From positions 1-52,229 of the forward strand of contig JACPZZ010000029.1 in NCBI GenBank assembly GCA_016195275.1: 52,229 bases of DNA. Reading direction: 5' to 3'. The notes beneath the pieces are model-generated. The model had not been told where the DNA came from. It searched no databases and was given only the letters and a program-made list of their open reading frames with translations. Position numbers and translations under genes: made by a program. This document shows, piece by piece, positions 8,120 through 17,180 of this stretch. The DNA is from Candidatus Aenigmatarchaeota archaeon. GTDB taxonomy: Archaea; Aenigmatarchaeota; Aenigmatarchaeia; JACPZZ01. Numbering within the stretch: the first letter of the stretch is position 1; every line of letters starts with the position of its first letter.

Positions 8120-9928
8120 ATGGCCGACATATACTTCAATGGAAAATTTGTAGGAACCTCCGGTAAAGGGGAGAAATTTGTAGAAGATGTGAGAAAAAAG
8201 AGAAGAGCGGGTTTGCTGCCTCAAAAAATGAACATAGTATACTACAAAGAGTTCGATGAAATTCGCATCAACAGCGATTCCGGAAGATTGCGCAGGCCTT
8301 TGGTGATAGCTGAAAAAGGAAAGCCCAAATTAACGGATGAGCACCTGAAAAAATTGGAAGCCGGGGAAATTTCCTGGAACGATCTTCTAAGCAAGGGCAT
8401 CATAGAATTTTTGGATGCCGAAGAGGAGGAGAATGCGTACATAGCGCTCACCGAGAAAGACCTGAACGAAGAGCATACGCACGTTGAGATAAGCCCAAGC
8501 ATAATACTCGGCATTTCCGCATCATTGATTCCTTTTGCAGAACACAACAGAGGAGACCGTGTAAATTACGGCGCAAAAATGACAGGACAGGCCATAGGAA
8601 TGTACGCGTCAAATTTTTTGATGCGAACAGACACTAAAGCGAACCTGATGATATACCCGCAAGTCCCGCTGGTGAGGACTGAAAGTTCGGACATAGTAGG
8701 CTTGACAACGCACCCTGCCGGGCAAAATCTGGTAATCGCAGTCATGCCGTACGGAGGTTACAACATGGAAGACGCTTTGGTGATAAACAGGGGGGCTGTA
8801 GACCGAGGCATGTTGAGATCAGTTTATTTCAGGATATACGAAACTGACGAAAAGAAGTACTGGGGAGGCCAGGAAGACGAGATCCGCATACCTGATCCTA
8901 CGGTGCGCGGCTACAAATCCGAAGAAGATTACAAGCGTCTCGGAGAAGACGGCGTGATAAACCTTGAAACCCCTGTTACTTCGGGCGATGTGCTTATCGG
9001 AAAAATATCGCCTTTACGTTTCTTAGGCACTGTGGAAGAATTCATGACAGGCATAGAAAACAGGAGGGAATCTTCGGTTACTGTAAGGCACGGTGAAAAG
9101 GGAATCGTGGAAAAAATAATGATTTCAGAGTCTGCGGACGGCAACCGTCTGATAAAAGTTTCTGTAAGGGACGAGAGGATCATAGAAATAGGCGACAAGG
9201 TGTCTTCGCGCCACGGACAGAAAGGCGTTGTAGGACTCCTGGTTAATCCTGAAGACATGCCGTTCACGGAATCCGGAGTCGTTCCCGACGTGCTTTTCAA
9301 CACGCATTCGATACCGTCAAGGATGACAATGGGACAATTGCTGGAAATGATCACAGGAAAAACTTCGGCAGTCACGGGTGAATATTACGACGCTACAGGG
9401 TTCACGGGCGTGGATGAAAATTATATCAGAGAAACGCTGGGTAAATTAGGATTCCGGGAAGATGGGAAGGAAATTTTGTACGACGGAAAGACCGGGAAAC
9501 AGTACGAAGTTATGATATTTACCGGTGTCGCGTATTACCAAAAGCTCGATCATATGGTTGCGAACAAGATACACGCAAGATCAAGGGGGCCTGTTGCGCT
9601 TTTGACAAAACAGCCTACTGAAGGACGCGCAAAGGAAGGCGGTTTGCGTCTTGGTGAAATGGAAAAAGACTGCATAATAGCGCACGGAGCTGCAATGGTG
9701 CTGAAGGAAAGATTTGATTCGGACAAATACATGGTGGCGGTTTGTGAAAATTGCGGGCTGATTGCCATGAACGACCGTACAAAGAATAAACTCGTGTGTT
9801 CACTGTGCAGCGAATCGAAGATAAGCTGGGTGGAAATGTCTTACGCATTCAAGCTCATGCTTGAAGAGCTGAAATCGCTTTTGATTTACCCGCGCGTGGA
9901 AGTCGGGGATCATAAAAGCCCGAGTTAA
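8120..9928 (+). CDS. rpoB1: RNA polymerase subunit B' (C-terminal half of beta)
   Basis: 602 residues from the ATG at 8120; a TTG at 8111 is in frame but less likely. The active-site region GDKVSSRHGQKGVVG lies near residue 357, and ATGFTG, GVAYYQKLDHMVANKIHARS and TKQPTEGRAKEGG follow as in all beta subunits. A zinc ribbon CENC...CSLC sits near residues 540-562. Together with B'' it forms the complete beta-like subunit. It is 9 nt from rpoA1. Confidence 0.97.
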   Translation: MADIYFNGKFVGTSGKGEKFVEDVRKKRRAGLLPQKMNIVYYKEFDEIRINSDSGRLRRPLVIAEKGKPKLTDEHLKKLEAGEISWNDLLSKGIIEFLDAEEEENAYIALTEKDLNEEHTHVEISPSIILGISASLIPFAEHNRGDRVNYGAKMTGQAIGMYASNFLMRTDTKANLMIYPQVPLVRTESSDIVGLTTHPAGQNLVIAVMPYGGYNMEDALVINRGAVDRGMLRSVYFRIYETDEKKYWGGQEDEIRIPDPTVRGYKSEEDYKRLGEDGVINLETPVTSGDVLIGKISPLRFLGTVEEFMTGIENRRESSVTVRHGEKGIVEKIMISESADGNRLIKVSVRDERIIEIGDKVSSRHGQKGVVGLLVNPEDMPFTESGVVPDVLFNTHSIPSRMTMGQLLEMITGKTSAVTGEYYDATGFTGVDENYIRETLGKLGFREDGKEILYDGKTGKQYEVMIFTGVAYYQKLDHMVANKIHARSRGPVALLTKQPTEGRAKEGGLRLGEMEKDCIIAHGAAMVLKERFDSDKYMVAVCENCGLIAMNDRTKNKLVCSLCSESKISWVEMSYAFKLMLEELKSLLIYPRVEVGDHKSPS

Positions 9929-9937
9929 GTGGTTAAT

Positions 9938-12454
9938 ATGGCAGACATGAAAGAAGTTCAGAGCATTGAATTTGGCGTTTTGTCACCTAAAATGATATTG
10001 AAAATGTCTACGGTGAGGATTGCGCGTGCCGAATTGTACGACCCGGACGGGTATCCAATAGACGGCGGCGTGATGGATCCGAGAATGGGTGTTATCGATC
10101 CCGGATTAAGGTGCAGGACGTGCGGTGGTTCTGTCGGCGATTGCGGCGGGCACTTCGGTTATCTGGAGCTGGCAAGGCCTATAGTTCATGTTTTGTACGC
10201 CAAATTCGTTTACAAGCTGCTGAAAGTAATATGCAGAAAATGCGGCAAGCTGCTAACAGGCATCAGGGAAAAAACTTCTCTCAAGGAAGTAATGAAAACC
10301 GCGAATAAAAAATGCCAGGGTTGCGGCGAAGAGCAGGGTGAAATAAAATTCGAAAAGCCGTATTCATTCTGGGAGGATAAGGCTCCTTTAAATCCCATGT
10401 CGATCAGGGAAAGATTCGAGAAAACGCCTGACGAAGACCTTGAATTGATCCGCGTAAGGATAAGGCCGGAATGGCTGATCATAACTATATTGCCTGTGCC
10501 CCCGGTTACGGTTAGGCCAAGCATAACACTGGAAACCGGTGAGCGCTCAGAAGACGATTTGACTCATAAACTGGTTGACATAGTCAGGATAAACCAGAGG
10601 CTGAAGGAGAACATAGACATAGGCGCCCCGGACTTTATCATTGAAGACTTGTGGGAATTGTTGCAATACCACGTTTCGACATTCTTTGACAATGAATTAA
10701 CAGGCGTTCCTCATGCAAGACACAGGTCAGGGCGCGGGTTGAAAACTCTTGTACAGAGATTGAAGACTAAAGAAGGGCGATTCAGAAGCAACCTTGCAGG
10801 CAAGCGTGTGAATTTCTGCGCCAGAACCGTCATCTCCCCGGACAATAACATAGACATAGACGAGGTTGGCGTACCCGAAATTATCGCAAAGGAGTTAACA
10901 ATTCCGTCTCGTGTCACGGATTTCAATATAGCAATGGTCAAAGAAGTCGTGAAAAACGGTCCCAATGTGTGGCCGGGTGCAAATTATGCAATTAGGCCGG
11001 ACGGGAGAAAGAAAAAGATCACCGAAGAAAGCAGGAACGAAATTGCGGAAGAGATAGTCAATGGGTGGATAGTAGAAAGGCATCTGCAAAACGGCGATAT
11101 AGTTTTATTCAATCGCCAACCTTCGTTGCACAGAATGTCCATAATGGCCCACCGCGTGAAGGTGATGCCTTATCGTACTTTCAGATTAAATTTGTGCGTT
11201 TCACCGCCCTACAACGCAGACTTTGACGGGGATGAAATGAACTTGCACGTCCCGCAGACCGAGGAGGCACAGGCGGAAGCGATGCTTTTGATGCAAGTCC
11301 AGAACCAGGTTCGTTCTCCGAGATTCGGAGGGCCGATAATTGCGCCGAAAAACGATCACATATCAGGACTCTTTTTGTTAACGAGAAAAGAAACTATAAT
11401 GACAAAGGAAGAAGCTGCACAGATTTTGGCTTATGCGGGCATAGACGCAGAGTTGCCGGACAAGGAAAAAATCGCCGGCAAGGAAGTGTTTAGTTTGCTG
11501 CTGCCCAAGACGCTAGACATTGAATTCCAATCCACGTGGCATAAAGGAAAAGCCGAGAAGGAGGAAGATTCAAACGTAGTTATCAAAGACGGCAAACTGG
11601 TAAAAGGTGTGATTGACAAAAGCGCTGTAGGATCGGAAGAGGGCGCGATCATAGATAAAATAGATAAGGTCAGCACGCCGCAGGAAGTCAGTGACTTCAT
11701 AAATAAAGTTTCAAGACTCGGTACCGCCATGCTCGATACAAGAGGATTTACAGTCGGTATATCCGACAACGACCTTTCCGACGAGGCGAAGAAGCTTGTG
11801 AGTAAAGCGATCAAAAAGGCCGAAGAGGATGTCGCAGACCTGATAGACCAATATAACAAAGGCAAACTGGAAGGTTTGCCTGACAGGTCCCTGAACGCAT
11901 CGCTGGAAGTTTACATAATGCAAAGGCTTGCAAAGGCCGTAAACGAGTGCGGCGAGATTGTAAGCTCCCACGTACCGGAAAACGACACGATATTCATGGC
12001 CCGCACAGGAGCGAGGGGTTCGCTGGTTAACGTAACACAAACAGCGGCTTGCATAGGACAAGAAACCGTATTGGGACAAAGGATACACCGCGGTTATCTG
12101 AACAGGACACTGCCTCATTTCAAGAAAGGGGATTTGTCGCCAATTTCACACGGCTTTGTCGGAACGAGCTTCAAAGCAGGATTGACGCCTTTTGAGTTTT
12201 TTTGGGACTCATTGAACGGCCGTGAAGGGCTCATGGACAAATCGCTGAGAACAAGACACAGCGGTTACATGGAACGCCGTCTCGTAAACGCCCTGCAAGA
12301 CCTAAAGGTAAAATACGACATGACTGTGCGCGACCTTACAAATTCCATTGTTCAATTTGTCCCGGGAGAGGACGGAATAGATCCGGCAAAATCCAACTGG
12401 GGTAAATTTGATGTCGATAACTTCGTAAACATGGAGGTTTCCAAAGATGATTGA
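9938..12454 (+). CDS. rpoA1: RNA polymerase subunit A' (N-terminal part of beta')
   Basis: 838 residues from the ATG at 9938; a GTG at 9929 is in frame. N-terminal SIEFGVLSP matches archaeal A'. Zinc motif CRTCGGSVGDCGGHFG lies near residue 58 and a second CRKC...CQGC pair follows. The invariant Mg-binding loop NADFDGDEMN is near residues 426-435. It overlaps rpoA2 by 8 nt. It forms the catalytic clamp with A''. Confidence 0.97.
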   Translation: MADMKEVQSIEFGVLSPKMILKMSTVRIARAELYDPDGYPIDGGVMDPRMGVIDPGLRCRTCGGSVGDCGGHFGYLELARPIVHVLYAKFVYKLLKVICRKCGKLLTGIREKTSLKEVMKTANKKCQGCGEEQGEIKFEKPYSFWEDKAPLNPMSIRERFEKTPDEDLELIRVRIRPEWLIITILPVPPVTVRPSITLETGERSEDDLTHKLVDIVRINQRLKENIDIGAPDFIIEDLWELLQYHVSTFFDNELTGVPHARHRSGRGLKTLVQRLKTKEGRFRSNLAGKRVNFCARTVISPDNNIDIDEVGVPEIIAKELTIPSRVTDFNIAMVKEVVKNGPNVWPGANYAIRPDGRKKKITEESRNEIAEEIVNGWIVERHLQNGDIVLFNRQPSLHRMSIMAHRVKVMPYRTFRLNLCVSPPYNADFDGDEMNLHVPQTEEAQAEAMLLMQVQNQVRSPRFGGPIIAPKNDHISGLFLLTRKETIMTKEEAAQILAYAGIDAELPDKEKIAGKEVFSLLLPKTLDIEFQSTWHKGKAEKEEDSNVVIKDGKLVKGVIDKSAVGSEEGAIIDKIDKVSTPQEVSDFINKVSRLGTAMLDTRGFTVGISDNDLSDEAKKLVSKAIKKAEEDVADLIDQYNKGKLEGLPDRSLNASLEVYIMQRLAKAVNECGEIVSSHVPENDTIFMARTGARGSLVNVTQTAACIGQETVLGQRIHRGYLNRTLPHFKKGDLSPISHGFVGTSFKAGLTPFEFFWDSLNGREGLMDKSLRTRHSGYMERRLVNALQDLKVKYDMTVRDLTNSIVQFVPGEDGIDPAKSNWGKFDVDNFVNMEVSKDD

Positions 12455-14945
12455 ACTGCCCAAGTCGATACTTGAAAAAGCTGAAAAGATATTCGAGGAA
12501 AAAAAGATACCACAGAATAAAAGGGACGAGATACTTGAAAACCTGAAAAAGGCTTACAAGATGTATTTGTACGAACCGGGCGAAGCCATAGGCATAGTTT
12601 CGGCGCAATCCATTTCCGAGCCAGCAACGCAGATGTCACTTGACGCGGGCGAAAAGGTCATAATCAAGAATATGGACAGGATAAAAATCTCTGAAATAGG
12701 AAAATTCACTGACACAGTGATGAATGCTTTCGGTTTCGTGTCCCACGATGACTGGGACATCTGTGAGCTTGGTGGCATGTACGTTTATGTGCCGAGCATA
12801 AGCCAGGACGAGAAAATCGAATGGAAGCGCGTGCTCGCCTGCAGCAGGCATGAATCGCCGGAAAAATTGCTGAAAATAAAAACCATGTCAGGGCGGGAAA
12901 TAACAGCAACAGACTCTCATTCGTTTGTAATAAGAAAGGACAACAGCATCGTTGCGATATCGGGCAAAGACTTGAAGGCAGGTGAAAGAATACCCACAAT
13001 AAAGCTGCTTCCTGAAAACTGCATCCATTCGGTAGATTTGGCTGCGATAGCCGGAAAGGAATTTGCAAATGCAAAAAAGCCGTTGCCCCGGAACTTCGAA
13101 CTCGGTGAGATCGAAGGTTTCATGTTCGGTGCTTATTTATCAGAAGGAAACAGCACTCAGAATTTTGTAAGCATATCCAATACAGACGGAAATTTCCTTC
13201 AGAAGATCAGGCTTTTTGCGGCTAAATACGGTCTTACATATAACGAATACGACAATTTCAGGGGCTTTGCTAAGGGGCATGACATCCATGTCAATTCCGT
13301 ATTGTTATCCTCGGTGCTGGCAAAAACCTGCGGAAAGGGCTCTGCCAACAAAAGGGTGCCGGATTTTGCGTACAGCGCAGACGAAAATTTTGTCTCAGGT
13401 TTATTGCGCGCCTACTTCGACGGCGATGGAAGCGTATCGGTCGACAGGGATGCTATAAGAATATCCTCCAATTCGGAAGAACTTATTGATGGAATCGCAT
13501 TGCTCCTTAACAGGTTCGGAATCTTTTCCCATAAGGGCAGAGGAAAACAGTCCACGCTTTCGATATTGGCCAGATATGCTGTTATTTTCAGGGAAAAAAT
13601 AGGCTTTGTTTCAGGAGACAAGCCGACAAGGCTGGATGAATTGTGCAGCAAATATGCGGACCAAAAACAGGATTTTGTAGAATTGGTCGGGGGATTTGGG
13701 GATCTGCTGGTTAAAGCGGCAAAGAAACTTGGCTATCCCACCAGATATGTAAATAGTTTTACAAATAGGCAAAAAATAGGAAAGTCCGCACTTCTAAGAT
13801 ACATCGTTCTGTTCGACCAGATGGCAAAGGAGAAAAAACTGAACATAAACGAAGAGCTGGGTGTGATGAAAAGGATGTACGCCTCGGATGTTGTATGGGA
13901 CGAGATTGTGGAAATTATCGAAGTTGAACCTTCCTCGAAATTCGTCTACGACCTCACTGTTGAAGGGACAGAAACGTTCACAACTTTCGACGGGATAGTC
14001 ACGCATAACACGATGAGATCTTACCACGTTGCAGGATCAGCAGGTATCCGCGTAACTTTGGGTCTTCCCAGATTGATGGAAATCTTTGATGCGCGACGCA
14101 CACCAACCACGCCAATGATGATCATCTACCTAGAAAAGCAGTACCAGTCGAAAGAAAAGGCGAGAGACGTGGCTGCGAAAATAAAAGAAGTGCGGATAGA
14201 GGAAATGGTCACCGACGACGTTATAGATCTGCTTAATTCGCAACTGGAATTAAAAATAGACCTGAAAAAAGCGTCTATGTTTGGGTTGGACAAGGAAAAA
14301 ATTATCGATGGTCTCAAGAAAAACACGAAAGACATCGTGATAAAGTCCCATGAGGACAAAATAATAATCTCCACTAAAAAAGAGGAGGTTTCAATAAGGG
14401 AAATGCAAAAGCTGAAGGTAAAAATACTTGACATGCACCTTTACGGTATTAAAGGCATACAGCAGGTTGTCGTAAAGAAGGAGGGGGATGAATGGGTATT
14501 GAACACGCTCGGATCCAACCTGAAAAAAGTCATGGCCGTTGAAGGCGTTGACGCAACCAGAATAGAAACCAATGACATACACGAAGTCGCAAAAACTCTG
14601 GGCATAGAAGCCGCCCGTTCAATAATAATCAAGGAAGCTTCAAGGACACTTGGAGAACAGGGATTGGAAGTGGATATACGCCATATAATGCTTGTTGCGG
14701 ACGCGATGACGGCTACGGGAAAAATACAAGCGATAGGCCGTTACGGGGTTGCGGGGTCAAAAGGTTCTGTTCTTGCGCGTGCAGCTTTCGAAGAGACCAT
14801 AAAACATCTTACTGCCGCCTCAATCAGGGGAAGAAAGGACAGATTTAACGGTGCCATAGAAAACGTGATGGTCGGTAAACTGGTTCCGATAGGCACGGGG
14901 ATGTTCGATCTTGCAATGAAGGTTGAAGAAGAGGAAAAGAAATGA
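12447..14945 (+). CDS. rpoA2: RNA polymerase subunit A'' with an intein
   Basis: 832 residues as translated: extein 1-63 and 522-832 (374 residues in total, normal for A'') around an intein at 64-521. The N-extein ends EPGEAIGIVSAQSISEPATQM and the C-extein resumes TMRSYHVAGSAGIRVTLGLP, so splicing restores the EP-TQM-T-R-F/Y-H-AG motif of the bridge and trigger region. The gene overlaps rpoA1 (8 nt) and rpl30e (4 nt). RNA polymerase assembly should need protein splicing of this subunit. Confidence 0.95.
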   Translation: MIELPKSILEKAEKIFEEKKIPQNKRDEILENLKKAYKMYLYEPGEAIGIVSAQSISEPATQMSLDAGEKVIIKNMDRIKISEIGKFTDTVMNAFGFVSHDDWDICELGGMYVYVPSISQDEKIEWKRVLACSRHESPEKLLKIKTMSGREITATDSHSFVIRKDNSIVAISGKDLKAGERIPTIKLLPENCIHSVDLAAIAGKEFANAKKPLPRNFELGEIEGFMFGAYLSEGNSTQNFVSISNTDGNFLQKIRLFAAKYGLTYNEYDNFRGFAKGHDIHVNSVLLSSVLAKTCGKGSANKRVPDFAYSADENFVSGLLRAYFDGDGSVSVDRDAIRISSNSEELIDGIALLLNRFGIFSHKGRGKQSTLSILARYAVIFREKIGFVSGDKPTRLDELCSKYADQKQDFVELVGGFGDLLVKAAKKLGYPTRYVNSFTNRQKIGKSALLRYIVLFDQMAKEKKLNINEELGVMKRMYASDVVWDEIVEIIEVEPSSKFVYDLTVEGTETFTTFDGIVTHNTMRSYHVAGSAGIRVTLGLPRLMEIFDARRTPTTPMMIIYLEKQYQSKEKARDVAAKIKEVRIEEMVTDDVIDLLNSQLELKIDLKKASMFGLDKEKIIDGLKKNTKDIVIKSHEDKIIISTKKEEVSIREMQKLKVKILDMHLYGIKGIQQVVVKKEGDEWVLNTLGSNLKKVMAVEGVDATRIETNDIHEVAKTLGIEAARSIIIKEASRTLGEQGLEVDIRHIMLVADAMTATGKIQAIGRYGVAGSKGSVLARAAFEETIKHLTAASIRGRKDRFNGAIENVMVGKLVPIGTGMFDLAMKVEEEEKK
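12636..14009 (+). mobile_element. Intein in RpoA'' (458 residues, Ser1, Thr+1, DOD endonuclease)
   Basis: It starts SLDAGEKVII with a Ser nucleophile rather than the more common Cys. Block B is TATDSHSF (Thr..His). Two dodecapeptide endonuclease blocks are visible: GAYLSEGNS (about residues 226-234) and LLRAYFDGDGSV (about 318-329). It ends in VYDLTVEGTETF then GIVTHN followed by Thr+1. The endonuclease acidic residues (Glu in block C, Asp in block E) look intact, so it may still home. Boundaries follow from extein continuity. Confidence 0.93.
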
Positions 14946-15202
14946 GAGAGATAAGAAAAGAGCTGAAAAATGCCTTGGAAAAGGGGAAAGTGGCCATCGG
15001 GACAAAGGAATCCCTGAAGGCTGCTGGCAACGGCAAGGCAAAAACGCTTGTTTATGCTGCAAATTGCCCCTCTGAAATAAGAGCAAGGCTGAAAAAGGCG
15101 GCTGTGACGCATAAAATCGAGGTCGAACAATTCGACGGAAATTCTGTGGAACTTGGAACCATGTGCGGCAAGCCTTTCGCGGTTTCCGTACTCGCTTTCT
15201 GA
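14942..15202 (+). CDS. rpl30e: Ribosomal protein L30e
   Basis: 86 residues, slightly short for the family (about 100). IRKELKNALEKGKVAIGTKE and LVYAANCPSEIR match L30e. ATG overlaps the rpoA2 stop by 4 nt, in the usual archaeal order rpoA2-rpl30e-nusA-rps12-rps7. It is a 50S subunit protein of the L7Ae-like RNA-binding fold. Confidence 0.93.
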   Translation: MREIRKELKNALEKGKVAIGTKESLKAAGNGKAKTLVYAANCPSEIRARLKKAAVTHKIEVEQFDGNSVELGTMCGKPFAVSVLAF

Positions 15203-15221
15203 TTATGAAAAGGATGTTGCC

Positions 15222-15638
15222 ATGATGAAACTGGACACCGAAGCCATAAAGGCGATGAATTTTTTCGAGAAATACACGAGAGTTCACGCACGTGATTGTG
15301 TAATAGAAACGGGTAGTATAATATTCATAGTTGACGAGGGTAAGGCGGGCAAGGCCATAGGTAAAAAAGGCCTTACCATAGCGGAACTGGAAAAAAAATT
15401 CAACAAAAGGATAAGAATATTCGAGTGGTCGGACAATCTTGAAAAATTTGTGGGTAACCTTGCCCCCCAGGCCAAATCGGTAAAACTTGAACAAATAAAA
15501 GATAAAAACATACTTACTATAAGCGTTGATGCCAGCAGGCGGGGCCTGCTAATAGGGAAAGGCGGCGCCAATATCAACAGGATAAAGGCATTGTTGAAAA
15601 GATACCACACTATAGACGAGATAAAATTGCAGCAATGA
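15222..15638 (+). CDS. nusA: NusA-family KH-domain transcription factor
   Basis: 138 residues from the ATG at 15222 (15225 also possible); an in-frame upstream extension overlaps rpl30e and is not conserved-looking. Two KH cores are seen: GKAGKAIGKKG and RRGLLIGKGGANI. This is the short archaeal NusA-like protein (two KH domains, no S1 domain), encoded between L30e and S12 as in other archaea. It likely binds nascent RNA or the polymerase. Confidence 0.92.
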   Translation: MMKLDTEAIKAMNFFEKYTRVHARDCVIETGSIIFIVDEGKAGKAIGKKGLTIAELEKKFNKRIRIFEWSDNLEKFVGNLAPQAKSVKLEQIKDKNILTISVDASRRGLLIGKGGANINRIKALLKRYHTIDEIKLQQ

Positions 15639-15640
15639 AC

Positions 15641-15650
15641 AAATTTAAAT
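15641..15650 (+). promoter_or_regulatory. Probable TATA box before rps12
   Basis: AAATTTAAAT lies about 40 nt before the rps12 ATG in the only sizeable gap of this operon, so S12-S7 may have their own start site near 15672. Confidence 0.5.
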
Positions 15651-15689
15651 GCTGCAGTATCAAATGGTTTACAACGGTTTGTGATACAT

Positions 15690-16109
15690 ATGGGAGAATT
15701 TTCGGCCAGGAAAATAAAGAAAAATAAACAAAGACTCAGATGGAAAGATATTAGATACAGGGCTAGAAAACTCCAATTCTGGAAAAAAGACCCGCTTGAG
15801 GGATCGCCGCAGGCGCGCGGAATTGTGTTAGAAAAGCGTGTAGTTGAACAAAAACAGCCGTCTTCAGGCCTTATCAAGGCTGTCAGGGTTCAGATTGTCA
15901 AAAATGGCGTCGGTGTAACGGCTTGGGTTCCGGGAACTGGTGCGATTGATAAGGTAAACGAACACGATGAAGTTGTTATCGAAGGTGTCGGCGGTTCTCA
16001 GGGCGGTCCGATCGGCAAGCAATGGGGCATAAAATTCACAGTCGTCAAGGTTAACGGCGTTGCGCTGAAAGAACTGGTTTCTGGAAAAAAACAGAAGCCG
16101 ACGAGGTAA
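15690..16109 (+). CDS. rps12: Ribosomal protein S12
   Basis: 139 residues from the ATG at 15690; a GTG at 15681 adds three residues. It has [17 protein letters not shown] at the N-terminus, and [18 protein letters not shown] and [15 protein letters not shown] as in archaeal and eukaryotic S12/uS12. It functions in decoding on the 30S subunit. Confidence 0.96.
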   Translation: MGEFSARKIKKNKQRLRWKDIRYRARKLQFWKKDPLEGSPQARGIVLEKRVVEQKQPSSGLIKAVRVQIVKNGVGVTAWVPGTGAIDKVNEHDEVVIEGVGGSQGGPIGKQWGIKFTVVKVNGVALKELVSGKKQKPTR

Positions 16110-16137
16110 CAGCTTCAGTTAACATAGAAGTGATTTG

Positions 16138-16860
16138 ATGGAAGATAAAAACATTGAAAATCCGGTTCCGAGCAACGAAACTGTAGATGTGCCTTTGTCC
16201 AACGAGGTTGTAAAAGAGAAAAAAGAAGAAGTCAAAACCAAGAAAAAGCCGAAATATGCGGCCAAGTTCTTATTATTCGGGCGCTGGGACCCTTCCAACA
16301 TCGAAGTTAAAGACAGGGGTCTGGCTGTTTATATGACACTCAGGCCTGTTCTTATCCCGAGAAATTACGGACGCCACGCAGGCAGGAAATTCCACAAGCT
16401 GGACATGAATATTGTTGAGAGGTTAATGAACAAAATGATGATTCCGGGTCACAAAAGCAGGAAACACGTTCTCACATCAGGGGCAGCGGGCGGGAAAAGC
16501 GAACGTGTAATGAGACTCACCAGAGAAATTTTTTCAAAAATAGAACAGCAGACAAAACTAAATCCCATCCAAGTTTTAGTGACTGCTATAGAGAACGTTG
16601 CATTGCTTGAAGAGATAACGGCGTACCAAATGGGCGGCATAATGGTGCGCAAGGCTGTTGTTACGTCCCCGCAAAGGCGTATAGACTGGGCTTTGCGCCT
16701 GATAACGCAAGCCGCTTACCAGAAATCGTTCAACAACAAAAAGAGCATAGCCGATGCGATGGCTGCGGAGATACTGGCGTGCTATAATAGGGATGTGCAG
16801 AATTCAAACGCTATGAGAGAGCGCGAAAGAATAGAACGTGAAGCGGAAGGTGCAAGATAA
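16138..16860 (+). CDS. rps7: Ribosomal protein S7 with an N-terminal extension
   Basis: 240 residues from the ATG at 16138. The uS7 core starts near residue 45 (LLFGRWD) and includes GRHAGRKFHKLDMNIVERL, KLNPIQVLVTAIENVAL and SPQRRIDWALRLI. The first 40 or so residues are a charged Glu/Lys/Asn-rich extension. uS7 nucleates the 30S head. Confidence 0.96.
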   Translation: MEDKNIENPVPSNETVDVPLSNEVVKEKKEEVKTKKKPKYAAKFLLFGRWDPSNIEVKDRGLAVYMTLRPVLIPRNYGRHAGRKFHKLDMNIVERLMNKMMIPGHKSRKHVLTSGAAGGKSERVMRLTREIFSKIEQQTKLNPIQVLVTAIENVALLEEITAYQMGGIMVRKAVVTSPQRRIDWALRLITQAAYQKSFNNKKSIADAMAAEILACYNRDVQNSNAMRERERIEREAEGAR

Positions 16861-16863
16861 TAG

Positions 16864-17124
16864 TTGATCCGGCTTTTGTGCCCGTTTTTTGGGTTCTGTA
16901 ACAGCTTCTACAATGTTCTTCCCACAGGTATGGAAAGCTTGGACAACAAAAAAACCAAGGACCTTTCATGGCTGACTATTATGATAGGCACGCTTAACGG
17001 GTTTTTCTGGGTCGTTTATGGCTTGTTGAAATCTGACCCGTTCATATACGTTACGAATGTATTATTGTTCACCGCGACGGCTCTTTTGGTCGTACTAAAG
17101 AAAAAATACGACCCTAATAAATAG
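16864..17124 (+). CDS. SemiSWEET/PQ-loop-like small membrane protein
   Basis: 86 residues if the TTG at 16864 is used; the first ATG (16930) would remove the first helix. Three hydrophobic segments, a LPTG motif at the PQ-loop position, NKKTKDLSWLTIM, then FFWVVYGLLKSDPFIYVTN resemble SemiSWEET half-transporters, which dimerise to move sugars. It sits 3 nt after rps7 and before EF-2, an unusual place for a transporter. The first helix is weak (FFGFCNSFYNV) and the start is non-ATG, so it could be decaying. Confidence 0.55.
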   Translation: MIRLLCPFFGFCNSFYNVLPTGMESLDNKKTKDLSWLTIMIGTLNGFFWVVYGLLKSDPFIYVTNVLLFTATALLVVLKKKYDPNK

Positions 17125-17140
17125 CGCTGATTTTAAAAAG

Positions 17141-17150
17141 TTAAATATAC
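17141..17150 (+). promoter_or_regulatory. Probable TATA box of aEF-2
   Basis: TTAAATATAC lies about 31-40 nt before the ATG at 17181, so EF-2 likely has its own promoter and a very short leader. Confidence 0.5.
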
Positions 17151-17180
17151 AAGACTCAAAAGTAAAAAAGGCAATGTTTT

